Assembly (NCBI RefSeq): GCF_018691265.1
Contig: NW_024881322.1
Coordinates: forward strand, 16,850,989 to 16,914,988
Reading direction: 5' to 3'
DNA length: 64,000 bases
Origin: Tyto alba
Taxonomy: Eukaryota; Chordata; Aves; Strigiformes; Tytonidae
Position numbers and translations under genes: made by a program. Every line of letters begins with the position of its first letter. Within the stretch, counting starts at the first letter, position 1. The notes beneath the pieces are model-generated. The model ran no database searches, was not told the DNA's origin, and saw only the letters and a list, made by a program, of their open reading frames with translations. This document shows positions 1-13,500 of this stretch, piece after piece.

Positions 1-3000
1 TCATTCTACATTCATCTGAATTCTGCTGATTCAGATCACTGGAACTACTCAGTCTGTAAAATAATGCATGTATACAAGAGTGTGCTGAGAAGTTAGTTCC
101 AGCAGCAGATAAAACAAATACATTTGACTTTATACTGAAGGGGACCAGGAGCACCTACATTGGCATTTACAATTTATCAGGGAGACAGTAATGATCAGCT
201 AAGATACAACCGCTTTTGATCACTGTTCCTAAGGTTCAGATACAGAAAGACTAGTTCTTATTTGGCTCCTAACTTCTCATTTTACAGGGATGGAAACCTG
301 GATGGGAACTAGGAAGTTAGATATCTTACTGAATGTAGGTTTTTTTCATCTCAGAATCAGTGTGATGCAGGAAGTAAGGACTAGCAATTTCATTTTTGGC
401 ACTCAGGAGTCACAAATCTGATTTAAACATGTACCTAAGTGAATGAAGAGGCTGAGTACCAGTTGCAGAATTAGACTCCTCTTTGTTTACTATTTGCTTT
501 ATCTTAAGTTTCTTCCGCTATGTTGCCTAGGTTTACAAGTAAAGGATAATTACTATACCATGTGTTCTGTAGATAATAACAGAGATATACCAGCACAGCT
601 GATTTTGAAAACAGAAAAAACATTAGCAACAGCAACATTTGCTTTCTGTGTCTACATATATGTAGTGAAAATAAAGATATTCTGATTTAACACTACAGAT
701 GGTGTGGGCTGTCTGATAATGAACATCAGGAGACAGAGTAAATCACAATTTCAGTGTTATGTTAAGAAACATACCTAATCTTTGATACTGTTGCACTCAA
801 TATATTGCTCTTGGTGGCCTAAGCCTGCCATTAGAAATACACATGACTGAAAGAGGATGTTCTACTAATTACTGTCTTTCTCTCATACATACACACATGC
901 ATAAAGCAGTAAACTACCATTAAATATTCTTGTTGTGCTCTGGTTAGAGCACAGTTTCAAACTTAGTGTAAGTAAAGAGCCCCTGCCTCACTGAGGCTAG
1001 ATATCATTAGTCTGCTTCTGGAAAATGCAGTAAATCCAGAGCCAGCCCCTTTGGAGTGGCTTGGTAAGTACACTTAATTCCTGCTGAATCCCCGTGGTCA
1101 GCATGACAATATAAAAGCATCCTGAAATGGTCATAGAATTTGGAAACCAAAAATCAGCAGTCCTGGTTTTGCCTCATTTGTTGATTGTTTTGGGGCAAAT
1201 TCTGTTAACAAAGGATCTGAATTTCTTTAAAAGTCCATTAGCAATGCAATCTGTGGTTGCCATATGTACTGCATTGATTTTTATTTACCGTCATTCCCTG
1301 AGAAGTGTGAGTTTATTATTTTGAAAGATATTTTGATTAGGGCAGGTTATTTATCTCCAATAGAAGCACTGTTAAAAGTGTGTTCAAGGCTAGTGAAAAA
1401 GGTTCCTTACAGCTATGGAAGACAGTGGAGTTTGTGGTGGCCCTTGTTTCTTAGGAGAAACTATTTCATGGTCTTGCACCATGTGCCCAGTAAACATCTT
1501 GTCTTGTACAGGTGAGCTTCATTTTTATGGTGGAATGTTCTATTGCAGTGGAGGAGAAAGTTTATGACTGCAGTCTTTATCTTGCAACTTCAGGTCATCT
1601 GTTAACGATGCTGGGTTTATGCCATGGAACACTTCAAGCATTGGAGACCGGGTCGTTTAGTCTATTCGGTCACATTTTTCTTATGTAGAAAATAAGAGGA
1701 ACAAATTTTACCCAGACTTTTCAGTTTGATTTGACAATCTCAGACAGAAATCAGTATATAAATGCAGCAGTATACTATGTTAACTTATATTTGGCAGGGA
1801 TTAAAAGCTTTAACTTGTTCAGTATGAAATCTTAATATTTATAATATACTTGAGACCTACGTATGGACAAGGGTGTGCATGCAAATGAAATGCATCATAT
1901 ACCTGCTGTAAAACATACACAAATATAAAGATATTATTATATAAAGCATATTAAAATTACTGCCTTTTCTAGCAAACACTGGTTTCTGTTATGCTTTGCC
2001 AAAACTGCAGGTGAGAGAAGCATTTTACAGGTTTATCATGCCTTGACTGACTGTTGAAGATGTATATAGGGGACTTTTGTTCCAGAAGTATTCACGATGA
2101 ATCAATTAATCCTAATGTCATCTATGCTGCTTTCTGCAGTGTCCATTTCCTTCTCAGGCTCTCATTGCAAGGTTGTCAGACTTCTACATTCAACCCAAGT
2201 AAATTAACATAGGCAGATTTTTTTCTCTATAGAAGGCTGGGAGTCAAGTTTGGGAGCTCTAAGAAAATGACATCCTCATATTGATGCTGTTATTTTTATT
2301 GGCTTTTAGTATACTAATTTCCTTGAAAATATTAATTATTGTTTATTAGATAAAAAATAAAAACTACACTCCAGTAAAATTATTGCAAAGCTCCTCTAAT
2401 TAAATAATGGAAAAAATCAGTCCCTTCTTACTGCATTTGAAACTGAGATTGTGATTCCGTGCTGAAGTCAATCCGATTCTAGATTTCTGCTCCAGATCAT
2501 ATAAGCTGAAGTCATGGTATGCGATAGGCTGATTCAGCATAAGCTAACTATTGGTTCAACAGTGCAAAAAACCTAACCAAACAAAACCAATGATGATGGA
2601 TTTACTTCATTTTACACACATTATGCAGAATCAAGTCATGTCCAGCAACTTTGTTCTAGCTTGATACTGGAAAAGATGTCAGCTGTCATGAAGTCAGCAT
2701 AAAACAATATCGAAGTGAGTTCTTTCTCATGTACAGTGGTTAATTTGACATAAATGCAATTGCATCCACACAACTAAACTGAATGTTCCCTTTTAAGTTG
2801 CCAATGTGCACAGATCAGATATTAGTGAGTGTGGGGCCATAGCCTGGAAAGGACTGTCTTTTGGCTAGAACAAAAATATGGCCTAGCTGCAGGTAAGACT
2901 TCCATGATCTCAGTAGAATTACATGACTGTTTTTCAAAGCCACTCTCAAAGAGTGCTGTAAAAATGTAGTGTTATTTTTTAACTACTCTATCCATACTCC

Positions 3001-4444
3001 ATCCTAGCATTTATTTTAGAATCCTAACCTTGAAGTTTAAAGAAGAGGGAGAAAAAAACACCATGTTTACAGCCATTTCCTTCATATCCCTTAAGAAAAG
3101 TAAGCTTGCTATGACAGAGAGCAGAGGGCAAGGTTTGCAATATTACCTGTGCACACACCTATCAATTTCAGAATCTGAATTGCCATTCTCTTGCAAAGGC
3201 AATAAACAGGGTAATATGTCTTAGATGAAAAGCAAGAAATATAGTAGGTTTGCTATGTAAGAGACAAAAAAATCTGCCTAGAAAACAAGTAATAAGGTAA
3301 TCTCATCACAAGAGAACATTCAGAAAATTAAAACTAAAAATGCAAAGTGAATAAATTTAATCTGAAGACTGTTAAACCCCAAAACATATTTGTATCAAGA
3401 GTAAATTGACAAATGACTTATAGCATAATCCTTCTTTTTCAAAGAAGTGCTGGTTTCTGGTGTTCTGTTGATTCATTTTCAGTCTCTTGATTAGATAAAT
3501 CTTCTGCATATATCTCACACATTCTGTAGTGATGGCAAATATATTCTGGCAATGAACGTGTAGGGGGGAAGAGAGAAGAGTCTGAATAAAAGAATGTGTC
3601 TTCTAACATAGCTCAACTGCCACACTGTAAGGGCTTATATAGAAGTTCTTTGTGTTTTGTAAAGCATATTGTCTTTGTTCTTTATTGAACAATAGAACCA
3701 CTGAAATAAATAAAATGTTTCTGACAAGAATACCAACCATACAATATTTGTATATGTAAAGAAATATTAAAAATTACTGTCTTTAAAGATTTTTTTCATT
3801 TTTCTTTTTATACTCCTGTAGCATAAATGGAAATTTATAGTTTGACTAACAAATCTCCCTCTTCTTGAGCTCATGTTAGCTGTACTCAAAAGAAATAAGA
3901 AATATTAAAGGATTTAGAAGTAATTTCTTCCAATTCTCTCAGTTTTTCCTCTCTCAATTCTTCTGTCTTAAAGCATTGAATGGTGTGGAAATGATTGACA
4001 GCTTAATGGGTCTTAAATGGACCTATTGTTTTATGTTATTATGGATTTAAAATATTTCTGTCCAGAGCAGTATTATTGTGCTGGAATTCATTATTGAGAA
4101 GGTTTGCTTGCTTGGACTGTTTAGCACACGAGTCTGGCTGTATCAGCCATGACTGGATGTCCCCCCCTGCTTAAATGCGAGCATGCAGCCAGGTTGTGTT
4201 TGTTTTTGGTGTTCCACGAGTCAACACATCTCTCAGCCATGCTGACCATTTCTCACTGTACTTCTGCCTGGAACAACACCATTTTGGAGCAATAGTTTGT
4301 CAGTAGTACCTTATGTCTCAGCTCCTTTTAACTGTGCAGCAAAGTCCTCAGCAGATGGAAATTAGGTTCTTTTGACTACATCCTGTCCAAATGCAGTATT
4401 GGTGCTGCACTTCTCCAGCCCTTGAAGTTCCCACTCAGTTTATA

Positions 4445-4509
4445 AAGAGAAAAAAGAAAAAAGAAAAAAGAAAAAAAAAAAGTTAAAAAAAAAAGAAGGA
4501 AAAAAAAAT
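4445..4509. repeat. A-rich (GAAAAA)n low-complexity tract
   Basis: Runs of A interrupted by single G residues, at first in steps of about 7 bases, then grading into plain poly(A). It is followed within 50 bases by a TAA-type microsatellite. Such tracts are common tails of old retroposed sequence, but no element body is recognisable upstream. Confidence 0.8.
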
Positions 4510-4547
4510 CTAACCACAGTAATTAATAAGCTCTGGAATGCAACATA

Positions 4548-4592
4548 TAACTAATAACTACTAATAATAATAACAATAATAGAACTAATAAT
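4548..4592. repeat. imperfect (TAA)n microsatellite
   Basis: Interrupted TAA/CAA triplets. The tract is bracketed by two copies of taataagctctggaatg, one just before it (from about 4524) and one at its right end (from about 4587). This suggests local slippage or duplication of the flank together with the triplets. Confidence 0.7.
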
Positions 4593-5529
4593 AAGCTCTG
4601 GAATGAGACCTGCTTTAACATCCAGGTAAATACCTTTTCTCACTTGTAATTCTGCAGTCACCATGGATGGTTCTAAGAGGACAGTGCATTCCTTTCCAGA
4701 CAGCTATAGTTTGTTTCTTGAGCTCAAGAGTGGTGCTGCATAGCATGAAACTTTTCTAACAGAAGGATTCTTCTTTTCAATCTTAGGCATTGCCTACTTC
4801 TTTTCTGTCTTTCTAATGCATTTTAGAGTCATTGCTGGCAATGAAAAGCTAGTTTTGGCTCAAGCTACTACTCCAGAAAACTTCTGCCAAAACTACAAGA
4901 TCTGCCTGGTAGAAACATATCGGATACATATGGCTAAGGGACCATGCACAATTTACAGAAGTATAACACAGTAATGGCTGGCTAGCTTCTGCCTGATATC
5001 TCACTAAGTACCATGACAACAAAGCTATTACATATAATGTGCAGAAGGAACTTCTTCTTACTTACCCTGGGCAAAAACCTGCTGTCTATGCTGTGAGCAG
5101 TGACTCAACATGAACTCCGAACTGGATGTATGAATATAGCTTCAACATGCTGATTAATTTATAGTAATTATACCAACAGATATAACTTCAAAATTAATCT
5201 TTTGTTTGCATGTCACTTCACTGGATCTTTTAGTTGTCCAAGATTTTGTAATAGGAAAGCAAACCATTGCTCAAATTAGCTCATGCAAGTTGTTAAAGAC
5301 ATATTTACAACTAACTCTTCAGGCAGCCTGCAGAACAAATATTGGGGGATTGTCACTTCAAACACCAGTGATTGGCAGTTTAAAGGAATAGATGACTTTA
5401 GGATTCAGTGACTTAGCCTAAATATTTCTTAATACATACTAAATTAAGATGAAATCAAATAGAAGTACAGAGTTACAAAATCCAGAAGAAGCCACAAGAA
5501 TGCAAGGAAAAGATGAATGGGGTGGGGAA

Positions 5530-5543
5530 GGGGGGGGGGGGGG
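5530..5543. repeat. G homopolymer (14 G)
   Basis: An uninterrupted run of 14 G within AT-rich DNA, followed by GAAGAAGAAAAG. The exact length may be unreliable in an assembly, because G homopolymers are error-prone. Confidence 0.8.
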
Positions 5544-6804
5544 AAGAAGAAAAGAAAATCCCTGCTTATGTCTAAATTTTTCTGTTCTGATGATGCTGCT
5601 AACAGAGTTCTATATGATCAGGCCAACAATTGCTTCATAGTATTCCTAGCTGAGGATCATGGCTCTCATCCAACTCTTACTTTTTCAAGCTGTATCATGG
5701 GAAAAGATCCTAAAATTCATCACATCTTACACTGTCTTTACAGTCCAGATAAGTCTTTAGAACATGGTATCATCTAAACTCAACCCTCTCCTCCTTATGT
5801 GCCACTTTTCATTAATCTAATCATTGTTTATTCCGTCTTTATAGGTGCTAATACCTAAGTCATGATCAAAGGACAGTTTTCACTTTGTCAGGCAGACAAG
5901 GTGAGATTCCTCTCACCTGGTTTAGACATTTAGAATAGTAGAAATGGGTGCAAACCCGTCTCTTTGTGATCAAAGAATAAAATATGCATTTTTAGGGAAT
6001 GAATAAGATGCTGTATTTTAGACATCTATGTTCAGATGAATCATTCTGTAGGAGTACTTCTTTCTTTCTAGTGAGTGTAAAGGGAGCCCAGGGTTACCAG
6101 CTTAGAGGTAGACATCTGCATTATTGATCAATAAATCCTTATTTTAACAAACTTTCCCATGGCTGGCCAAACCTTCAGCAACCTATTACTATAGGTTATA
6201 GAGGATAATATTCTTTACTACAGGTCTGGGAAAGGTTTAATCCAAAAGCAAAGATGTCTTATATGTGAGCTTCATAGTTCATGCATGTACATATTAATCC
6301 TAACTGTTCAAATTAAATTATCAACAGCTGTGCATTAAATTAATGGCAAGGCTTTGTCTGTATACAGACACAACAGTGTCCTGTGCTATTGTCAGAACCT
6401 GTGCTGATAAACAGGGTGAATTTCAACAGCTGCTTTGCTTCAGTCATTCAAGTGTCTTTTTCTAGCAAAGGTTCCTTCTGCCCTTTCTTGAAATAAAGGC
6501 AGTGAATGTTTTCTCATGCTTTTGGTCATTAGATGTGCTCCAGATTGTTTCACAACATGAGCCTATGTCTTCTGTGTGGTAACTTTGGCTGTTTTGTTAA
6601 TATAGTGTAAATTGAGCTGCAGCTGTTATCTATGTTATGTCTTTAACTGTCATGTAAAGTTTTATTTAGAAACAGAAACAGAAAGATGTGAAGTGAAAAT
6701 GTCAGTATATGAGGAAGGAGCACACTGAAAGCATAGCACTGAACATTTTTTTCATGTTGGAAATAACATCCACATCTTATCTTGAGGAAGAATACCGAGA
6801 ACTT

Positions 6805-6829
6805 AAAAAAAAAAAAAATTTTTTTTTTT
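6805..6829. repeat. A14-T11 homopolymer junction
   Basis: Fourteen A followed directly by eleven T, giving a self-complementary A/T block. A 12-base direct repeat, gttggaaataac, lies on each side (about 6756 and 6844), so the block sits inside a small local duplication. Confidence 0.75.
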
Positions 6830-7328
6830 CTTCTCTTTTTTTGTTGGAAATAACTTTAGAACTCAGTATAACTAAAACCAACTTATTTCTCAGATCATGT
6901 CTCTCATCCTATCTTGGACATTTCAAGAATATCATCACCTTCTTATTCCTCTGAGAATAGCAAGGCCTTGGTTGTAACTTACATACCAGGTGGAAGAATT
7001 TTATACGGAGGAAAGGTTTCTAAACCAATTTAAAGGGAATAAGAAAAATATAAAGACAGTTCAGAATGGAGAACAAAAACTACTCCAGATATTTTTTTAA
7101 AAGCCTTTGCAGATACATTAAAGTTAGAGTTGAACTACTGACTTTTATCAGGGGATGTATCCGGTAGTAGGAACGGGCTTCCAAATATGAATTTACAAAT
7201 AGTCTCATCTCTGTAACCTGTAATTCAAGAGCAAATTCTCATCTAGAAGATATATGACTGTCAGACATGGGTTCTCAAACTTAAATTACCAAGTGACTGA
7301 ATTAAGTTCTATGGCTTTTGCTATAAGT

Positions 7329-7377
7329 CAGATCAGACTAGGTGGTCACAAGCCCTTACAACTTGAAAATCTATGAA
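7329..7377 (+). repeat. ancient CR1-like 3' tail fragment
   Basis: The segment around agatcagactaggtggtcac ending in aaaatctatgaaat resembles the 3' terminal region of old amniote CR1 LINEs, in which a tract of the form 'gactagatgatcac...cttccaac...aaatctatga' recurs. This is recalled family knowledge rather than a database hit. No body of the element is recognisable upstream, as expected for a heavily 5'-truncated old copy. Confidence 0.45.
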
Positions 7378-10300
7378 ATTTGTAACCCTTGCACATCTGG
7401 CAAAGTATAATGCACATCTTAACCATATAATCATTTCAACATCATGACTCTAAAACTGCAGCTGGGAGAGGACCAATAATCAGCTTGCTATTATTTGTTT
7501 TCACCTACCTCCACTTTTGAAATGGAGGAACATAGAGGGTTCTGTATCTCTGATACACTATTCTAAGGTCCATTGCTCACATGCAACAGAGTGTCATTGC
7601 ATTCAGAGTGCTGCCAGCATGTATTTGTGATCATTACAAGCCCGTGTTTCTAGCAATAGCAAGATGTTGTTGAACAGTTAATTTTATGTAGCTTTTGTCT
7701 TTATCTCACAGCTCATAGATGAAAGCTCTGATTGAGTCCTCAACAGAAAATGGAAGACCCTGAGAGACAAAGAGGCAAGATTCTGCTTCCTGGGCTTTAG
7801 CCTGCTCTCAGACATGCTGCAGGCCTTACTGAGATCTAGGCTCAACACTAGTTGCCTAAATCCAGTTTTTCCTCTGCTTGAAAAAGATGAGGACTAGGAT
7901 TGTCTCTTACACTTCCCTTTTTCAGTGCCAGCAACTCATGCTTGGAAGTCAGCCCAGCTGAACTCAGTCTTCATTAGTGGCTGTTGCAATCCAGCAGCTG
8001 CTGCCTTTTACAGCTGATGGACATGTTCTTTCTTCTACCTCAAGTGAGAATGTCTTGCTGCCTTCTGAGCTTTCCTCAGACATTGTTTTGTGCCCATGGG
8101 AAATGTCTCCTCCTGGCTTGCAGTAAACCACCTTACTGGGAGTACAGGATAAAGGCAATGTGCATGCCTGCATTTTGTTTCTGTCTACTGCTGATTTCAG
8201 AGTGAAGCAAGTTTCAAGTGATCTAGAACTCCCCTTTTTAAAAAAATCAGCTAATCCTTACTCTTCAGCACAAACACAGAGGGAATTGTAGGAACTTGAA
8301 GAAAAAAAAAGGTGGGAAAACAATAGGAGGACAAGCTGTAGGCTCAAATAGCTGTGTATAGTCCCTTTAAAACAGGTTGTTTTACATGGACAGAAGGCAG
8401 TAGCTTTTCATAATTAATGGGTAGCATATACAACAGAGAGAGAAATTGTGTAGTACGTTTCTGAAGATAAGAAGACTTGTTCAAAAGGGAAGCTTGATGG
8501 TCCCTAAAGATCAGTCAAACCTTGTTTGGATGGTATAAGCTTGTAGGGCTTGAGCATCTTCTCTGGGCACTTACATTTGAAAGTGTTTCTACAACATTGT
8601 TGATATTCTGCAAATTGGAAAGCAAAACCAGTTCTTAAGAACAGTAGAATATTATGCAAGGAATTAAGTTATTTGTCTGTTGAAATGTCAAGAAATGTTT
8701 ATTTCCATGTAATTCAACAAAATTCCCGTATTTTCCTATATGATTCATGAACCAGATGTATATATTGTAAGGCAAGTCTGACCAATATGGTTACTAAATG
8801 TAAGAGAGCTCCTAGTCTTACTATTTCAGATTTATAACTATAAGCTAGTTTTTCACACTAACCAAAACATGTAATTAATATGCTGTTAACTAAGTATTTC
8901 CATTAATATAGCCAATACATTCTTATGTTATATATTTCACTGGAAGTGTTGAGGTCTTGAAAACTCGAAACATTAATTAGTTTTCATAAATCTGTATTAT
9001 GTATGACGTTATACTGATGTCTTATACAAAGAAACCTGAAATTTGGTATGATTTAAGTAACACTGCTCATAAAACCATAAATGATTTTAAGTTCTGAAAA
9101 TACTTTTCATTATTGCAATGAAGAATTATAGTTTCATCAAATATTTTACTATAATACATTCAAATAATCATCTAGAGGTTAACTGGACAGATATCTGTGA
9201 TTAATCTTTGTTAATCTGTAAAATTACAACAAATAATATACAGTTAATTTAAGTCTAATACTTTAATAAATCAGGAAATTTTCTGATGAGATTGACCATT
9301 ACTCTTGTTATCTGAAAAAATTAATTTTAGAAAAAACTAATGTCTAAATGATGAAAAGAATTATATTTGTTAGCACTTAAATTAACTTTGATTTTACTGT
9401 TTTACTGAAGGTCATAGAGTTTAATTGACATTGATGAAGTCTTGTATTCAAGTGACCTATGGCTGACACTAATAATGACAAAATCTTCTTTCTAGAAGAA
9501 GAGGATTACCATGGTAGAACTTAAGTAGCTCGGCATTTTCAGTGAGATGACCCTGTTATTTGCATTATTCATGGTATTTCTAATGGTAAATATAAAAGAA
9601 TATCAAGAAATACTGCTGACACTAATATGTCCATGTCTCATATAATCAACAAATGTTTAAAGGAGCAAGCAGCCTACATAAGTGTACTGCAGTATGCTAT
9701 GACTGTCCATTCTAGTCCAAGTAAAGTTTTAGGAATGTTTCTGAAGGTTTTAATATCTTGGGTTAGTTTGTTTGGGGTTTTTTTCAGTTTCTTTGCTGTG
9801 TTCAGAAGATGCAAGAAATACAAATTTGATAAAAGGCAATTAAGAAATTAATTGAGCCAGTGGGAAGAAAAGATATATGTGTATGCTTGTATGAACACAC
9901 TTTGATAAATAAATGGCGGATAAAATATGATAATTTTATCTGCAGTACCTGAACTTAGTATCATGACATCATGAATACTGAGAGAGAAGTAAAGGGAGGT
10001 GCTGAAGTTTTGCAGCATGAAACAGGAAAGAGTAAGGAAACTGGCAAAATTCTAGGAGGGAATAACAGTGGACAAGCATGAGGACTCATCCTATACTTGT
10101 GCAGTATGTATTGGTGAGATTCAAGCACTTTCAAATCTTTGGGCAGTGTATAGTGTTTTCTTTTATCCTTGTTGAATCTGCAGATCAAATGTCTGCAGAC
10201 CCAAATGTCTGCAAGTTCAGCAATGTGTGCTTGCCTCATCATGTACATGTAACAGTAGTACTCAACAGATAAAATACCTGTGTAGTTCCTTGGGTGTACG

Positions 10301-10491
10301 TATTAGTAGCATATGAATTTCCTGGGCTTTGTTTTAAAAATAGTGTGGGGGCTGAGGGATGGTGAGCCAAACAGTATATTTTGTAAAACTGGGCTTCTCC
10401 TTATTTACTGGAAGATTTAGAGTGTGCTGGAATACTTAGAAACTCCGGCATTTTCAGGGTTTTCTTTGTAGCCATAATACCTTGAAACATT

Positions 10492-10516
10492 AAAAAAAAA
10501 AAAAAAAAAAAAAAAA
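10492..10516. repeat. poly(A) tract, 25 bases
   Basis: Uninterrupted run of 25 A, with no recognisable retroposon body before it. Confidence 0.9.
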
Positions 10517-13500
10517 GACAAATTCAGACAGTAACTATATGCTAGTACTGTTTACTTAAAAAACCATCAGCTATAAAAATCACAGAATTTATGAATATGA
10601 GCATCCATCTGCTTGGATGGAAATTACTGCTCCTATGGCAAATGTCTGTCATGCTCTTATTCATGCAAATGAAGTCAAAGCCAGTTTTGTTGTTGAGTTG
10701 AGGGAGTTAAGAACTTATCCTCCAGAATAAAGCTATTAACATCTCTATGTTTTAAACATATATGCTCTTGTCACAGAGGTAAGAAAACTGATGTATGCTG
10801 TCTACCTGGACCTTAGAAGTTAAGGTAAAATTCTGGGCATGAGATCAACCCCAATTCCTTTCACAATCCTCCTGTTTGAAATGTGCTCTTATTGTGTAGT
10901 CTTCAGCATAAACCACCTGCCACCATTACTCCAGACCCTCAGTTTGCTTCCTGTTCCTCTGTACCCCCTCTCCTCTTTGTTATGCATAGATACAGACAAA
11001 CATGGAAGACAAAAAAAGCTTTTTGGGAAAGGCTGTGTTTTGCAATGTGCAAGGAAACTGCATGCTGCAGTGCATCATGCTGGGGAAATAACAGAGTATC
11101 ATATGAAAGATCTAGGTATAGGCTCTGAAGTACAGTACATATTGGGGGAAAAGCCGAGAATGCTGGATGAGGATGACCTCCAAGTTAACCCTAAGAAGCA
11201 ATGTAGATATAAACTTAATCTGCACGCTGTAAAAGTAATTGAGCTCATATTTTAAGACACCTTCACTAGCAAAGATACCAGCATCCTCTGTTCAGTGAAT
11301 GAAATTTTATTTCTCATTAGTACAGTAAAATTTCCATACGTCATTTCTTGTTTTGGTTTTTGCTTGTTTTCTTTTTCACGGCATGTTAGTATCTGACGAG
11401 TGAAACAACTGTGATTTTTCTGGACATCTTTAACAAACATTAATGAATCCTGATTGTATAAAAGAATATTGCACTGTTATTGCTAAAAGGAAACCTCAAC
11501 AGGTTAAATACTGTCAAATAGTAATATTTGTCTGTACAGTGGCAAAACTTGTAATTAAAACTAAAGTATTATATTACAGAGGAAATTCTGAGTATGAAGA
11601 AAGCATTGTTCAAAATTGTAGCAATTTGATATCTCGTCTGCCAGACAGAGGCTGACAAGGACTTTCTTCTTTATAGAAGAAAATGATGCATTCAGATGGG
11701 TGCATAGATAGATGTAACCTTTGAGGTTACATTCATCCTATACAATTTCCTTGTCATGCTTAGTTTACCAGCAAAACTACAAATTATTTTTCATTTGTAT
11801 TCCACTATTCTTAGCCCCGGAGGGTCAGACCAGTTTATGAAAATCAAACTCTACTGTCTTTTTCACTCTATCTAGTGTCATTTTGAAATTGCCAACATGA
11901 AGAAGTCCATGATCATGCTGTTGTTTATTACCAGGCTGTTGTTATTTATAATTTATGAAGCAAAAAGGTACTGGGTTTTTTTGTTGTTGTTTGTTTTCCT
12001 CTCCATAAGCTTTACTCATCCTGTAGATCTGAGAACAATATTAATTTTGACTAGTAAGCTGAATAAACACAATTTTGCAATCATAGGTAGAGAACACTTA
12101 TCAACACCAGGGTGTCACTTTAAAGAAGTGACTTTTCTAACCTAATACTGTGAAGTTACCTTTCTTTTCCAATAGTAAATATAAGGCATTGTAAATCTCA
12201 GGGAGGATTCAGCCATTCGTGTTTACAGGTTATGACAGGAATATGTTTCAGTTTTGGGGCCAATAATTCTGCTTTGGTGAATGCCTGCTCATTTTTTATT
12301 ATGTCTTTTCAGCTTGTAAACCTACTGTTTGGCTTACTAGTAGCTTCCTGAGCTGAAAATAATTGTCACTTGAAATGTTCATTGTCAAGCACTCTACTGA
12401 CTTGGCAGACAGAACAGCAGTGTGTTTTCACGGGAGATACAAGTTTGGGGAAGAAAGAATCCCCTGGTCTCTAAGCTGGCAGAAGCTAAAGCACAGCCAT
12501 CCAGGAGAGGAGTCATATAGTGTTTTGCAAGGAACTGTGAAATGCTCATTCATTCTGGAGCAATAATCATCTTTGACTTGGGGGTAGGTTGCAGGTCTTT
12601 AGCCGGAATTCTGAAGCTCTCTGGGTCTCTTAAGAGATCCCACAAATCTCTTATTAATAACCTATATACTCCAGTGCATCTTTATAGTGCTCAAATGGCT
12701 ACGCTCACCAAACCTTCCCATGAGTACATGAATTGAAGTGAAGGGCTGACATAGGTCTCTTTGCCTTGGGAAAGATGATGAACATGAGACTATAGAAGGT
12801 GACAGAGGGATAACCCAGGAAAAATGGGGCGGTGTCACTATGATAACTCACCCTGCCTGTGGTGCCTCTTGCCTCAGGAAGCTTTGGGCCTGTTGCGTGT
12901 TGTATAGTACAGTTGATGTGCTCCTGTGTTTGAGTAAAACATTAGATTAAAAGACCTTGCAGATGTTAGTCAACTGTTCTGCACATTTGCAGAGAATTAT
13001 TCATGTGATGGAGAGGAGGGATGACATCTCACTCACCTTTTCTAGTAGAAAAATGTATTTGGCTCATCCATCAGTGTTCATTATCACAGCATGGACCAGG
13101 CTCCACATGTATGTTTACAAGTAAAAGCACAGACAGGTTATACGTTCACTTAGTCGTCTCTCTGAGCTATCCCAAGGAAGTGTGACCTCTCTGTGGGACT
13201 GATACACTTGGGCACAATTCCCATGTTAATTGTAACTACATGATAAGACTATATCAATATGGGAACTGACTCATCTCTTCAAAATAATAAGCAAAAGTGA
13301 AATAAAGATACAAGTGTCACACCTAGACAGACAAAAATTGTGCCTTGTAAAATGTTGTTCTGGAAGTCTAGGTGAGACCAAGTTAAGCCTTTCCTTGGTG
13401 GGGTCACAACTATTTATGGAGACATATAGAAGTGGCTGGACTCCCTGAAGACTCTGAAGGTCTTCAGGAATTCCAGCACAATTCACAGCTTCCAGTCAAT

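Larger units (their letters stand above)
1..7328. other. AT-rich low-copy DNA, no gene seen
   Basis: All reading frames here are short (under 90 codons), of biased composition and without recognisable domains. I see no run of splice-flanked open frames that would support an exon. The stretch holds only simple repeats, listed separately. It could be intergenic or deep intronic; the sequence alone does not decide. Confidence 0.6.

Noticed and set aside
10839..11255. 138-codon frame, the longest in the left 26 kb
   Set aside because: No recognisable domain, mixed low-complexity start, no splice or promoter support and an overlapping frame of similar length; chance is more likely.
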